Positions 32,627 through 43,585 of a DNA stretch of 64,000 bases are shown here, piece by piece. The stretch spans positions 23,778,365-23,842,364 of the forward strand of contig BTRK01000006.1 in assembly GCA_036245805.1 (NCBI GenBank). The letters run 5' to 3'. Every line of letters begins with the position of its first letter. The first letter of the stretch is position 1. The notes under the pieces are model-generated. The model saw nothing but the letters and a program-made list of their open reading frames with translations. It was not told the DNA's origin and did no database searches. The stretch is from Pristionchus mayeri (lineage: Eukaryota > Nematoda > Chromadorea > Rhabditida > Neodiplogasteridae). The position numbers and the translations under genes were made by a program.

Positions 32627-33815
32627 GAAGTATTGAGGACTGACTGTATTCACGCACTTCCGGTGGATGCATTTATAGGAGAGAGAAGGCGAGATACTAC
32701 GTGGAAGGAGTGAACAGCTGCAGTGATTGAGTTGGAGAGCGGAAGAGTGAAGAGAAGAACGAAGGGATCAGAGGGAGAACAGCAATGAATCAAATACAAC
32801 ACACGCAATTGAATCTGTCGGCCACTCTGTAGTCTTGAGCGTAGAAGAGTCTAATTACACCCTAGGTGTCTTTTCGGAATAATCCGTTTACATTTGGAGC
32901 CTTCATTCGGCTGTTTAAACCATGATGAAAGAGAACTATCTAGGAATAGCAATACTAGAAGAGATGAGAGAAAGATACACTCCAGGAAGTAGACATGTTT
33001 ACTTCACGATGCACTCTATTCTAGAGTGACCGCTAACAACCAAAATTTCATTTTTTTATTTAGATCTTTGGGAGTTCGTAAATATTTTTTCCGCGGCATT
33101 GCACGACATTTCTCAATGCGAGTCGCTAAGGTTTGAGTGAGAGATTGGGTAAGATTGAGAGAGTGCAGAGAAGAAGAGAGAAGGGCGAGAGAAGCGAGAG
33201 AGCAACTAACTCTAAAAGGAGGAATGGCCATGAAAGCATGCACATTGTTCATTCAAGTTCCAATGGAGAGTATCACGTGTTTTTGTTTCCGTTTTTCCTT
33301 CCTTCTCTCTTTTTCGAAACCAATTTTGCAAAAGCACTCTCTTTATCCATCCTCTGCTCTCCCAAGTCATCTCTCCTCTCTTGCTCTTTACACAACAAAA
33401 ACAGCGGAACTCGTGACGTCTCTCGATTTCGTCCGTTCTCTCGTCACTCTCTCCCTTCTCTCCTCCCCCTGACCCTTACTCTCTTCCTCCTCCAACCTAC
33501 TGGCACTCCTCCTGCCTTTGAAACACTAATTCTCTTCGAATATCCTCTTACTGTTCCTCATTCGAACTGTAGTCAATTGACCGGTCAATCTATATCACTG
33601 CCCTCCCTTATCATTCAGTCGATCTCTATCAGGACATTCACCAGTATCCCCCCCCTCTCCTTTGTTTGTTCTCTGGCATAACAGTATCTTTTCACGCCTA
33701 TTCTTTCCTTCCGAACTCGAAAACAAGACCATTTGTCTAGTACTCGTCGTATTATTATGAAATGCGAAGTGATGTATTTCATTTGATATAACTTCGATAT
33801 TAACCCATGTTCTAG
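32627..33815. other. Intergenic upstream of the SWEET cluster
   Basis: T/C-rich DNA with long pyrimidine tracts on the plus strand from about 33280 to 33700. A 182-codon frame (33133-33681) is compositionally driven and has no recognisable domain. It probably holds promoter sequence for the first SWEET gene. Confidence 0.35.
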
Positions 33816-35731
33816 ATGGATGCATTTTCAATCTTCGCAGCTTGGCTGGCCATCTTCTCCATCTCCTTCACTTTCATCCCTGTGTAAGTGAACTTCCCTT
33901 TCTCTTAGTCAGATTACTAATTAAAAGAGGTAGGCAGTGGTCGAACACTAGAAAGGGAGATCTCTAGTCCTCTTCTCGTTCTTTTCTCTTTCTCGTGGGA
34001 AAGAGAAGTCTTCCTTCTTCTCTTTTCGTGGTTCTGCGAGTGTTTCCTTCTCAGAAGAGTTCAGTGTTGTGGAAGTAATCAAATGGAGAGGGGAATCAAG
34101 GTCGATCAGCTATTTTTCGAGAGTGATTCGAATGAGATTGAGTAGAGCACGCGGGAACTGAAAATGGAGAGAACTTCCCATTATTCGAATCGACCAAGTG
34201 GAAACGAGAGATAATTCGAGATTTGGAGATAAACAATGTTGAAAGAGTGCGGGAGTTGATCTTTGATCTCTACAGACTTCAAATCCTCGACTGGAGAGCA
34301 CGAGGAACAGCAGATGGATTCTCCTCCGTCAACTTCGTCCTTCCCGTACTCACGTATGTCTGCTCCCAATCAATCGAGATGTCTTGTAGAATTATTCATA
34401 CAATGATTGTGTTATCCGAATATGGATAGCTAAAGAATAATCAGTTACCGTAATCTTCGGATCTAAGAAGTAATCCGTTCAGGATCGCGTGCTGGCTGAG
34501 ACACGGACACATGACAGACGATGAGAACAACAAGGTGAGTATGATGACATGTCTAGGAACGAATCTCGTGGTCATTTTGTCCTGAACTGAGCACCTGTCT
34601 TTGAATGTCCCTCTCTCTCTCTTCTTTCCTCTCAGCTGATCAACTCGGTCAATCTGGCTGCCTTCACCGTGTACATCCTCTGCTTCGCATACTACCAACC
34701 AGTCAGAGTGAGCATATCCCCACCTTTACCTAGCAGTCAAGATTCCTTCAAATTTCACTCGACTCAACAGAGTAACCATGAACGAGGGGAGCATGTGGTC
34801 TCGTGGTGTAGTGGTTATCACGTCTGCTTCACACGCAGAAGGTCGCCGGTTCGATCCCGGCCGAGACCTTTCTTTTGCTCAACTTCTCTCTATTTCAGAA
34901 GTACCTATACATCCAGTTGCTCTTGCTGTTCGCTGTATTATACGCAACTTTCGCGTGAGTGTCCATTTTTTAAATGTGTTTCCAGTAACTTTCTCTCCTT
35001 TCAGATACGTCGACTCGGTCGAGTCTTCGTTGGCGGCTGACACGATGGGCGTAATAGCTGCTGCAATGCAGATTGTGTCGCTGGCTGGAGGAATATACGA
35101 GATCGTGAGTGGGAAGAAGAGAGGGAGGGAACTGAAGAGAACAAAGAGAGAGTGGGTGAATGCGGAATGCCTGTTCGGGAGGGTTCAAAACGAGCGAGGA
35201 GCATGCAGCTGCAAAGCACAATTGCAGAGTTATCCATCCTCGCAAGTTTTCCTTTCCTTTGCAGAAGCGTGCTCTCTCGATGGGGACGACTGAGTACATC
35301 CCTGTATCGATGCAATTCGCCATCTTCTTCCTCACTGGCCAATGGGCTCTCTTCGGATATCTCGCTCCCAATCCATACATCATGGTACCCTTATCTCACT
35401 ATTCAGTTATTTAGTTGCATCAAAAATAGTCAAATTTTCCTACTTATACATAGACATACTTGCTTCCTCGAATGCAAAAGTTGTTCGGCGTGCTACATCC
35501 ACTCGCACATTGTTCAATTCTTAGATAAAGGGCCCCATAAAATAAATGAATCGATGGCTTCAATTGATGCAATGGATATTCTTGCCATTACAGGTGGCGA
35601 ATCTGGCCGGTTTGGCAGTGAACATCGTGACTCTGGCCCTCTATTTCGTCTATCCTCCCCTCACTTGGAGAGTTCCTCTCTTCGGAGTGGGAGGAAAGCA
35701 AGAGGAGAAGACGAAGAAGAAGAAGAACTGA
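33816..35731 (+). CDS. SWEET sugar transporter 1 (swt family), 227 aa
   Basis: Eight exons in phase: 33816-33883, 34276-34353, 34483-34534, 34636-34707, 34899-34954, 35005-35104, 35265-35384 and 35594-35731 (684 bp, TGA). Two MtN3 triple-helix bundles joined by a linker helix, seven transmembrane segments. Signature stretches: RARGTADGFSSVNFVLPVLT in the first bundle, TTEYIPVSMQFAIFF and YPPLTWRVPLFGVGG in the second and tail; lysine-rich C-terminus. SWEETs are bidirectional plasma-membrane or endomembrane sugar uniporters. The ATG follows TTCTAG directly, a likely trans-splice acceptor. A tRNA-Val gene lies in intron 4. First of three tandem paralogues. Confidence 0.9.
34797..34869 (+). tRNA. 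tRNA-Val (anticodon CAC)
   Basis: Cloverleaf: acceptor GGTCTCG pairs perfectly with CGAGACC; anticodon stem TCTGC/GCAGA around the loop TTCACAC gives CAC; T arm GCCGGTTCGATCCCGGC is perfect. Box A TGGTGTAGTGG and box B GGTTCGATCCC are intact. A TCTTTTGC stretch with a short T run follows. It lies inside intron 4 of SWEET gene 1 on the same strand. Confidence 0.97.
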
Positions 35732-36691
35732 TCAGGGAATAGGCCATTCACTAGGTTCGCTTATTATTGTTTGCTTCGCCTCTATGTTGCCCTTTTTCTA
35801 TACTTGTAAGCTTGTGATCTGTACAATTGGTGATTGTTACTCATTTCAAATTCATGGTAAAATATCAGTAGATGCGTAGATGCCTCTCTTCAAAACATAA
35901 TGGATTTCGTTCATCTGTGTCGATGTTATATCATTTTCTCTCATGCGCCGCACAAATGAGTCAGTTTGTGTCACTGCACAAATGAAACACACTACTTCCA
36001 GTGAGAGGAGGGGTGAAAAGGAGAGCAGAACTGAAGTAGAGGCTCGCGTCCAGTACTCATGTCTATTCTCGTTACATCAGGGCTTCTACACTTACCCGTC
36101 TCGTTGTTGCCGTGCACCATTTTAGGTGTCCGAAGAATTTTCAAACAGTCGCAATAAAAATGTGCAAGTGTCGAATAGGGAGTGTTTGCAGTATCACTCA
36201 GTCTGCTTGATAAGGATGGTCGCTTTCGTCTCTTTCCTCCATCGGTCGTTTCATTCTCCATTCCCACGATTCACTCGTTCCTTCTCACTATCGAGTAGAT
36301 CTTCGCCCTTCCAATTGTTTGTTTCTAAATGATACGTCAGCTAAGTTCGTGTGTATTTGTTCCATCAAAGAGAGTGAGTAGAGAGTGGGAGAATGGAGAG
36401 AGAGGAGGAACTTCTTCCATTCTGCACAGAGGAGCACACTCCCATTCATACCCATGGATGACTGATTGGATTGGCATCGAAAGGAGGAATCCCTTTATTT
36501 TCGACGCTTTGCTCGTCCCTCTAAACACCTATCTAATTCGTTCAAATTGCTCTATTTATTGCCGAACTTTGATTTTTTATCACAAGAATTGATGTTGATT
36601 GTAGTCTGTAATTAGTATCAGTCCATCTCTGCATTCATCTGCTTCTTCTTCTTATCCTCTTCCATCTCCTCGATCTCCCCTCCCTTTCAGG
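35732..36691. other. Intergenic between SWEET 1 and SWEET 2
   Basis: 3' flank of SWEET 1 and upstream region of SWEET 2, T/C-rich toward the right end (36640-36690). No exon or RNA gene was recognised. Confidence 0.4.
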
Positions 36692-38107
36692 ATGTCTCTC
36701 CTCTCTGCGTATGCGACATTCGTCGCCCTCTACTCCGCTCTCTTCATGTTCTTCCCCCTGTAAGTTTATTCAGATTGCAGCATTATTTCCACGTCTTGCG
36801 ATGCTAAGAAAGCAATGGGACTCTGTTGAATATCTGAGCGTTTCTTCAATATGCTTTTCTTCTTGCAGAATGATCGTTCGTCAATGGGTGAAGAGGAAAT
36901 CATCGGAGGGATTCTCAGTGATGACCTTCCTCCTCATCAATTTCATGTTCGTCTCCACTTCCATCATTTGGCCAGATTTTGAGGAAGAGAGATAGGAATG
37001 AATGGTGCTTCAGGATGGGGTGTTGGGTGAAGTTCTCGTTGATGAACGGTGATTCGCGAGCCCTCTACTCCTATTCCTTCGGTCTGACCATGATGTCCCT
37101 CTACACTATCGTCTTCGGAATCTACACTAACAACAAGGTGAGATGAGGACTGACTGAGGGGGACGGAGGGACTCTCAGTCAATGCCAATATTATCATTGC
37201 GGATTGATAGAGGGAAAGAGCGAAAAACATTGGAAAATGCATAGTAAAAGATGAATGAGAGGATTGCAGCGCGTGTTCATAGTGCAAGTGTCGTCTCTCA
37301 TCGGTCTCCTTGCTCTTCTGTTCTCGTACGTCGATGGATTGGATGATGCCGTGGTCAGTGCCCTTCCTCCTTCGCTACTTCTCCTTCCTAGTGCCACTTC
37401 GCAGTTGTCCTCCCTATAATGATCTTTGATCTCTCCAGCGAGTAGCAACGATGGGCAAGATAGCGGCGATCTCTCAGACCGCGATGGTGGGCGGGCCTTT
37501 CTTCCAGGCGGTAAGATGATCTTTGATCTCCACTCTTTGATCTCTGATCTCTGTAGAAGGAAGTAATCGCGAAAGGAACATCCGAGTATCTCTCCCTCGG
37601 ATTCACCCTCCTCTCCCTCATGATGGTCGGCAATCGATTCCTGCTAGGAGTCCTGCAGGGAAACCTTACTGTAGCCGTGAGTTTATCGATTATGTACAAT
37701 GAAAACATTCAGACAGAGTTCCTAAAGGTGATTTTCATAATCTCCCTCATCACTAGAGCCTCTTTATTAGTGATGATGCTAGGAGAGAACTTTGTTCCGT
37801 TATTCCTCCCAGTCTTATCAGTGTTATCGATCTCGAGTCGATTGATAGAACAGCCTGGTGATACGGAGGCGAATGATGCAAACAAGCATCTCTTGTTAGA
37901 GCAACTATCGTGCTATCTATGATGCATGAGAGAGTTTGTGTATGATAATAATGATTTGTAGATTGAATTGACTGTATAAATCTGCAGCTGGGATTCTTCC
38001 CTGGTCTGGCGATGAATCTGGGTACTCTCGCTCTCTTCTACATTTATCCTCCCCTCACTTGGAAAGTTCCCTTCGGATCGGAGCCCCTTCAGAAGAAGAA
38101 GGAATAG
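36692..38107 (+). CDS. SWEET sugar transporter 2 (swt family), 221 aa
   Basis: Seven exons in phase: 36692-36759, 36869-36946, 37014-37137, 37270-37353, 37439-37510, 37557-37676 and 37988-38107 (666 bp, TAG). It has the same seven-helix plan as its neighbours: first bundle with RKSSEGFSVMTFLLINFM, second bundle with GTSEYLSLGF and YIYPPLTWKVPFGS, ending QKKKE. It is the most divergent of the three in the first bundle. The ATG is preceded by TCCCTTTCAGG, a likely trans-splice acceptor. Introns 4 and 5 end in GATCTTTGATCTC-type tracts. Exon 3 (124 bp) corresponds to exons 3 plus 4 of SWEET 1. Confidence 0.9.
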
Positions 38108-39292
38108 AAGAGAGGGAGGAAGATGGCCATCCTTCAATCTGATCTCCCATCACACGCATCACATTCTATCTAGTCAACGAATTCAATGTATATTATCTCG
38201 TCGATAAAAGCGACTCCTCGAGTACTTGCAGTTGTGCGTATTTTCATCATCTATAATGAAAATACGCACAACTACAATTGCTTAAGAGTGCGTAATCGTG
38301 CTCAAGAGTGCATAAAAGTGCGCAATCGTGTCAGAGAACAGATAGTCATTACATCCATTTTTTTGAGTTACAGTGGTTACGACTATCGTTAGTGTCGCAG
38401 TCTTGTGAAATACACGATTACGATTTCTCTTGAGATTAGGGAGGGTTGCGCAATCGAAGGTACAAAAGGAGAAGAATGTGTCATTCGTGTGCCTGAGTCT
38501 GATCATTCTGCTCTCTTTCTCATGCAGAGATTGAGAGAAACACTCGCGACTCTGTACACTTCCATTTCCTGTGATTCCTCATCTGTTTCCTACCTTCATG
38601 GAATAGTCCACTGTGAATCATTTATTGCAATTGTTCCATCTCAAAAAATGTCTCTGGATTGAGTACAGTCGAATCTCATTTGTTTTTTCTCTGCTGATCT
38701 TTCCAGTTTCAACTGCACATCCAAGTACACAAACTCTCTTCGTTCTCTTGTTTACTCACTGATTCCAGTGCATTTTTTTCCATTCTTCAACGCTCTTTAC
38801 AATTCAGTTTTGAGTTTTGAAACGTTGTTGTGTTCGTTATGTTCGTCCGATCCGGGAAAAGTGCATGGAACGGAACCACTAATTCGCATATTTATTTCTC
38901 CTACCTTTTTGAATGGCAAACACGGCCTTTCCCGTAGTGCCTAATAGGGTGCACATTATGTTCCTCTCTCTCTCTCTCTCTGATACTCGTATGGTGCTGC
39001 CCTGTTCCCACTGTGTAGTCTTACGCATTCAATCTGTAGGGGAGAGGGGAGATAACAGGTAGACGCTCAAGAATTGCGCGCATTTTCGCAATCGCTTGAG
39101 AGTATGTGACGACGTACTCACTTCTCTCGTTGCTTCTGTCGCTTATTCATTGATCACTGCTTCGAATGACAAAAACCGTATTGAATCGAATCATTCTCCA
39201 TCCTTCGTTCACATTCTATTCACTTCTACTCTCTCCTTGTCTCATCATCTCCGATTCCTCATCATCTTCCTTTCTCTCCTTCAGGATCGACG
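38108..39292. other. Intergenic between SWEET 2 and SWEET 3, with hairpin
   Basis: Contains a perfect hairpin at about 38229-38275 (GTTGTGCGTATTTTCAT / ATGAAAATACGCACAAC), several GTGCG(C/T)AATCGTG words and a (TC)n run near 38963-38980. An 85-codon frame at 38405-38662 has no recognisable motif. Confidence 0.4.
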
Positions 39293-42200
39293 ATGGAATT
39301 CCTCGAGTTGTTTGGGATGTGGCTGGGTATCATCTCCATGGGATTCATGATCCTCCCCATGTCAGTTAATACAAATATTTAACTTTGGTATATGGGTGAC
39401 ATCACTCACTACAATCACTCCACTCGTATTGTGCAATTCTTCAAGCACGTTCGAAAAGTCTCAAATCAAGGAAAGTATTGGCAAAGTCGGCGTTTTAAAT
39501 GGGGGGGATGTGTGCAGGGCGCAAGTGAAGGAATGGCGAACTCGTGGATCGACCGATGGATTCTCATCCGTCCATCTCATTCTTCCCGTACTCATGTGGG
39601 TGACCTCCTCTCTACTCGAAGATACAAACTAGAGGGGAATACAACTGAGTGTGAGAGTGAGACAGTGATTGTGAGGAGATTTACGCGTTGCGTCCAATGA
39701 TTTAATGATTTAGGCTGAAAAGAACCAATAGTCATGATTCATTGATTCTCTGTTCCATGCGAGAAATGTGAGGCACTACGAGAGGATTACAGTTCTGCAG
39801 CCGACATTTCGGCTACTGAGCATAACTCAATAATGACTGCTCCAATCTCCATGTACCTTGTTGATCAGCATCGACAGTCCCAATTCTTTTGGTTTTGATT
39901 ATTTTGCATTTGGTCGGATAAAAAATCGTAGACCAATAAAAGTTGTGCATATCGAGATCCTAATCATCGTGGTTCCGCTACCATGATATTAGGGGCACTA
40001 TTGATATATCTATTGAGATATGCGCCGTTCCCGAAACGCCGTCACCGAATCGTCCCCCCTTGCATTCCATGCTCATCTGCATGCAGTGTGTGACGTGATT
40101 GTATTGAGGATGGGCTGCTGGCTCCGCCATGGATTCATGACTGCAGACAAGATGAACATCATCATCAATTCGATGGGCGTCGTCTCTTCTGCCTTCTACA
40201 TCATCGTATTCGCATTCTACACGAAGGACAAGGTGAGAAGAGAGAGGAATGGAGAACGGAAGAGTTGATAGTAGGGACAACGAAGTGAACGGATTAGGTG
40301 AAGAGACCAAATAGACATAGGTAGTGTAGATATGTATCTATGATCTCAATATATGTATGTGCTACCTTCGTTTGATTCTTCTCGAAATTTTGAAATCTTT
40401 CTCTTCCATCTCAGTTCGAAGCATCGAAACAGGCTCTAAATATTTTGACTTACATGGGTTTGGTCTCTGGACACATTCTCCGATCTTCACGAAAATTTGA
40501 GGGTATACTAAGTCGAGTGCGCTGATTCCAAATCCGCTTTTAAAAACTGCCAAATAGGTCATCGAAAAAATCGATAATTTCTTCTTAGTGTAATAGGACC
40601 GCCATATATTCAACTTTTAGGTGCTTTGGTGACCGAAATTTATTGGGGTGTCCGGAAAGTTCGTATAATTTTTTGTTTTTATTTTTTATTCAATGCTTTA
40701 CAATTCTCAGTGACAAATGTATGCCCTCTTCTTTCTCACTACCTCCCTCCAGCGATTGGGCAGGGTCTCGATTCCTCTCTTCCAGAATGCGGGTTTCTTC
40801 GAGACCGCCCAGTTCACGAAAGCCCTCACAACTTCATCTCGATTCTTGAACTTCTTTCCTTTGCAGAAGTCAGAGAGAGAGCGGAAGCAGTGGTAGTCGC
40901 ATGGGGAGAGACCCGGGGAATACGGTGGATGGGGAATCCTCTCGATCTTCAGCTCGTCCATTTTCTTCTGGGTCATCTTCGCTCGATGTGGGCGAGCATT
41001 GTCCATCAGAAGAAGAATTTTACCCTGGTTCAGGAGTCTGGGAGGGACTCTGATCGCGACATCTTCCAGTTGTTCAGAGAAGAGGTCGGCATTGATGCTG
41101 GTGCCAGGGGCGAGGATCTCCCAGTAGATGGGACCGAGCACTGAGAAGAAGAAGCAGAGGAGTTCCTTCTTTCCATGCTCTTCCTTCTTCGGGACGGGCG
41201 TGGGCTTCTCATCTGCATCCACCCATTGCAGTCTCCTCGCAGGGTTATCGTACGTGATCCACTTCTCATCTGTAGCGATGATGGAATTGACCCATCGAAG
41301 ATTGGATCTACGATCGAGTAATTCCCGACAGACTTGAACACGATTTTTCAGCTGTTCGGGGGAGAGGTCATGGGGAATCACTTGTGGGAGTTTCGGCTTC
41401 TTCCCAGATCGATGGAGGATATCGGACACCGTTGATCTGGGAGTACCAGTATCCTTCTTCAACTCACGCACACTGGCCATGGGCTTGCGCTTCAGTGTGC
41501 GGAGAACGAGAGGCTGATCGAGGGAGGGAGGGCGTCCAGAGCGGGGTTGATAATCGATTCCAAACTCCCCTTTCTTGAAGCGGGAGAACCACTTATAGCA
41601 GAAGGGTATGGAGGGGGCGTCAGCTCCTTCCGACTGGGCCAAGGCAGAGTGGGCCTCCTTCACGGATCGGCCAAGACGGTAGTAATGAAGTAAAACTGCT
41701 CGGAGGTAGAGATGGGAGTCCATCACAAGAATCAATGTAGCAACTTGGAGACTGTTCAAATCCTCTCGCTACTCAACGTCAGAATGATGCAATACATTGT
41801 TGACAAACAGATTGCGCAATCACTGCATTTGATCGCGAACTGACTTTTTTCCGAAGCATTATACGAACTTTCCGGACACCCCAATATTTTGTAATAAATT
41901 CAAGAAAAAAGTTTGTTTTTCATACTTTGACATTGATCACATGCACATGAACAAAAAGCAAAAAATATATGCCGTTGCTAGGGGCCGAACCACTTGTGTT
42001 TGGGCTATGCTCTCACATCCATCCCACTCGGCCACCAAGGACATGGGGAGAGGGCCAAAGAATCTCCTAACGACTCAACAGGAAAGTATTGATTTTTTCA
42101 ACGACCTATTTGGCAGAATTTTACAACGGATTTAGAATCAGCGTACTCGAATTAGTATACCATGAAATTTTGGTGAAGATCGGAGAATGTGTCCAGAGAC

Positions 42201-43098
42201 CAAACCCATGTTAGAGAAGAAAAACCCACGCCAATTGGAGGACTTCCGATTCCTTTTACCCTAAGTGCTTCTCTCCTTTTCCCTTTCCACGAAGTGATGT
42301 GGAAGTTGTTTCTGATTCATGTAAAATATTTGAGGATTACGAACGACTCTCGAAGTGTACTCATATCAATTCCAGTCTAATCTCTACACTCAACTGGGTG
42401 CTCTCGGTGCTGCCTTCCTTGCCATCTTCGCTTACGTCGGATCTCTCTCAGCAGAGGAAGTGAGTCGATCGAATACATCCACTCATGGGGGAATCAATCT
42501 GAAACGACGAAATTGTGAAGGAATGCAGATGGATAGTAGTCGCTAATCCATCATGATTTCACTAAATGATATGCATTTCCCCCTTGAGTGCATCTCTTTC
42601 TCCTGCACGTCAGCAATATTCATCTCGAGGATACGTCATTCACTAATCTTTGATCTTTCCACAGGCACCAGATGCTATGGGCAAAATCGCAGCCGTAGCT
42701 CAGAACGCGGGAATCGTCGGAGGAATCTACCAGATCGTTCGTTCCTCTAGATGACTCTCATCCGATTGATCTTTGATCTTCAGAAGACAGTAATCGAGAC
42801 GAAGACGACAGAGTACATGCCTGCCTCCATGCAATTCGGAATTCTCTTCATTGTCGCCCAATGGACTCTCTTCGGAATTCTATCGGGAAACATCTACATG
42901 GCAGTTAGTGATATTCTATCCTCTTTTCCCTTCTTCCATAGATTTGGTTGATCTTTGATCTCCTTGTAGGCTGCTAACATTCCGGGTCTCTTGATGTCCT
43001 TCATCTCGATTGCCCTCTATGTCATCTACCCTCCCCTCACATGGCGAGTTCCCTTCCTCGGAGTGGGAGGAAGTCAAGAGACCAAGAAGAAGGAGTAG
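39293..43098 (+). CDS. SWEET sugar transporter 3 (swt family), 224 aa
   Basis: Seven exons in phase: 39293-39360, 39518-39595, 40109-40232, 42376-42459, 42665-42736, 42784-42903 and 42970-43098 (675 bp, TAG). Signature stretches: RTRGSTDGFSSVHLILPVLM, AAVAQNAGIVGGIYQI, TTEYMPASMQFGILF and YPPLTWRVPFLGVGG; lysine-rich tail. Exon sizes match SWEET 2 exactly apart from the last. Intron 3 (2143 bp) holds a foldback element with a mariner inside it. Introns 4 to 6 carry GATCTTTGATCTT/C words directly upstream of their acceptors. A likely trans-splice acceptor (CTTCAG) lies 9 bases before the ATG. Confidence 0.9.
40643..41884 (-). mobile_element. mariner transposon copy 2, 1242 bp
   Basis: Ends TTGGGGTGTCCGGAAAGTTC and GAACTTTCCGGACACCCCAA, flanked by TA (40641-40642, 41885-41886). 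Same family as 9868-11096 and nearly identical to it where compared, but inverted in the window and longer because copy 1 carries deletions. Confidence 0.95.
40707..41723 (-). CDS. mariner transposase, copy 2, apparently intact, 338 aa
   Basis: The natural start is probably the Met at 41723 (MDSHLYLRAVLLHYYRLGRS), 12 codons inside the open frame; 338 residues is normal for mariner. It has an N-terminal paired-like helix-turn-helix region, the linker QPRSGRPPS, and a DD34D catalytic triad: IIATDEKW, LLLMDNARPH and SPCDYH with 34 residues between the last two Asp. One substitution against copy 1 is SPGLSPCDYH for SPDLSPCDYH, which is not the catalytic Asp but changes a usually conserved residue. 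No frameshift was seen. Confidence 0.9.
   Translation of the reverse strand: MDSHLYLRAVLLHYYRLGRSVKEAHSALAQSEGADAPSIPFCYKWFSRFKKGEFGIDYQPRSGRPPSLDQPLVLRTLKRKPMASVRELKKDTGTPRSTVSDILHRSGKKPKLPQVIPHDLSPEQLKNRVQVCRELLDRRSNLRWVNSIIATDEKWITYDNPARRLQWVDADEKPTPVPKKEEHGKKELLCFFFSVLGPIYWEILAPGTSINADLFSEQLEDVAIRVPPRLLNQGKILLLMDNARPHRAKMTQKKMDELKIERIPHPPYSPGLSPCDYHCFRSLSDFCKGKKFKNRDEVVRAFVNWAVSKKPAFWKRGIETLPNRWREVVRKKRAYICH
41971..42040 (-). other. tRNA-like sequence in foldback element I
   Basis: On the minus strand: box A TGGCCGAGTGG and box B-like GGTTCGGCCCC, spaced as in a tRNA. Stems do not pair well, so it is tRNA-derived rather than a working tRNA. Confidence 0.5.
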
Positions 43099-43585
43099 AT
43101 TGAATCCCTTCTAGAGATCCCTAGAGAATCCATGAGATACGGTGTATGATAAAGTATTGATTGAACAAGAATACAATGTAATTTGTTTATCCTACGATCA
43201 ATATTGATTCTACTGGAATATCGAGTTCTCGGCTTTCTTGTCCTTCAGCTCTCTGAACGATGCAATCAATTGGAAAGAATAGATCAAAGATCTCACTTCA
43301 TCTCTCGCTCCCACGTGTTCCAATGGCGCCACGAGCGCATGAGACAGGCGATATTCTCAAAGTGATCTTTGATCTTCCATCTATAATCTCAATCCTACCG
43401 CTTTCTTCTCCCATCCCTTTCCCGTGTAGAGTAGTGATGCACGAAGAACCTGTACGAGACACCATCCTTCCCTGTATCCTCCCTCGCCCTCCCATTCACT
43501 TCCTGTCAATTATGGACTACCTCGTATGGTTTAGTGTGGTGGAAGTTTGTGGCAGGAGGCACGGAGAAGGAAAGAGCAGGAGCGA
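43099..43585. other. Convergent intergenic region
   Basis: Lies between the stop of SWEET 3 (plus) and the stop of the MSP-domain gene (minus); the genes are tail to tail. It contains one GATCTTTGATCTTCC word near 43364. Open frames here have no supporting features. Confidence 0.4.

Larger units (their letters stand above)
40450..42225. mobile_element. Foldback element I, interrupted by mariner copy 2
   Basis: Left arm about 40450-40600 (ACATGGGTTTGGTCTCTGGA, CTGCCAAATAGGTC) against right arm about 42095-42215 (GACCTATTTGGCAG, TCCAGAGACCAAACCCATGT). The mariner 40643-41884 lies between. A tRNA-like sequence lies in the right half. It is in intron 3 of SWEET 3. Confidence 0.75.

Noticed and set aside
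33133..33681. 182-codon plus-strand frame upstream of SWEET 1
   Set aside because: Low-complexity pyrimidine-rich DNA; no domain, no splice partner.
35152..35742. 196-codon frame overlapping SWEET 1
   Set aside because: It crosses two SWEET introns in a different frame; the SWEET exons are strongly supported.
19642..42040. Calling the four tRNA-like blocks functional tRNAs
   Set aside because: Box A and B look good but acceptor, T or anticodon stems fail to pair, unlike the two clean tRNAs at 34797 and 44351.
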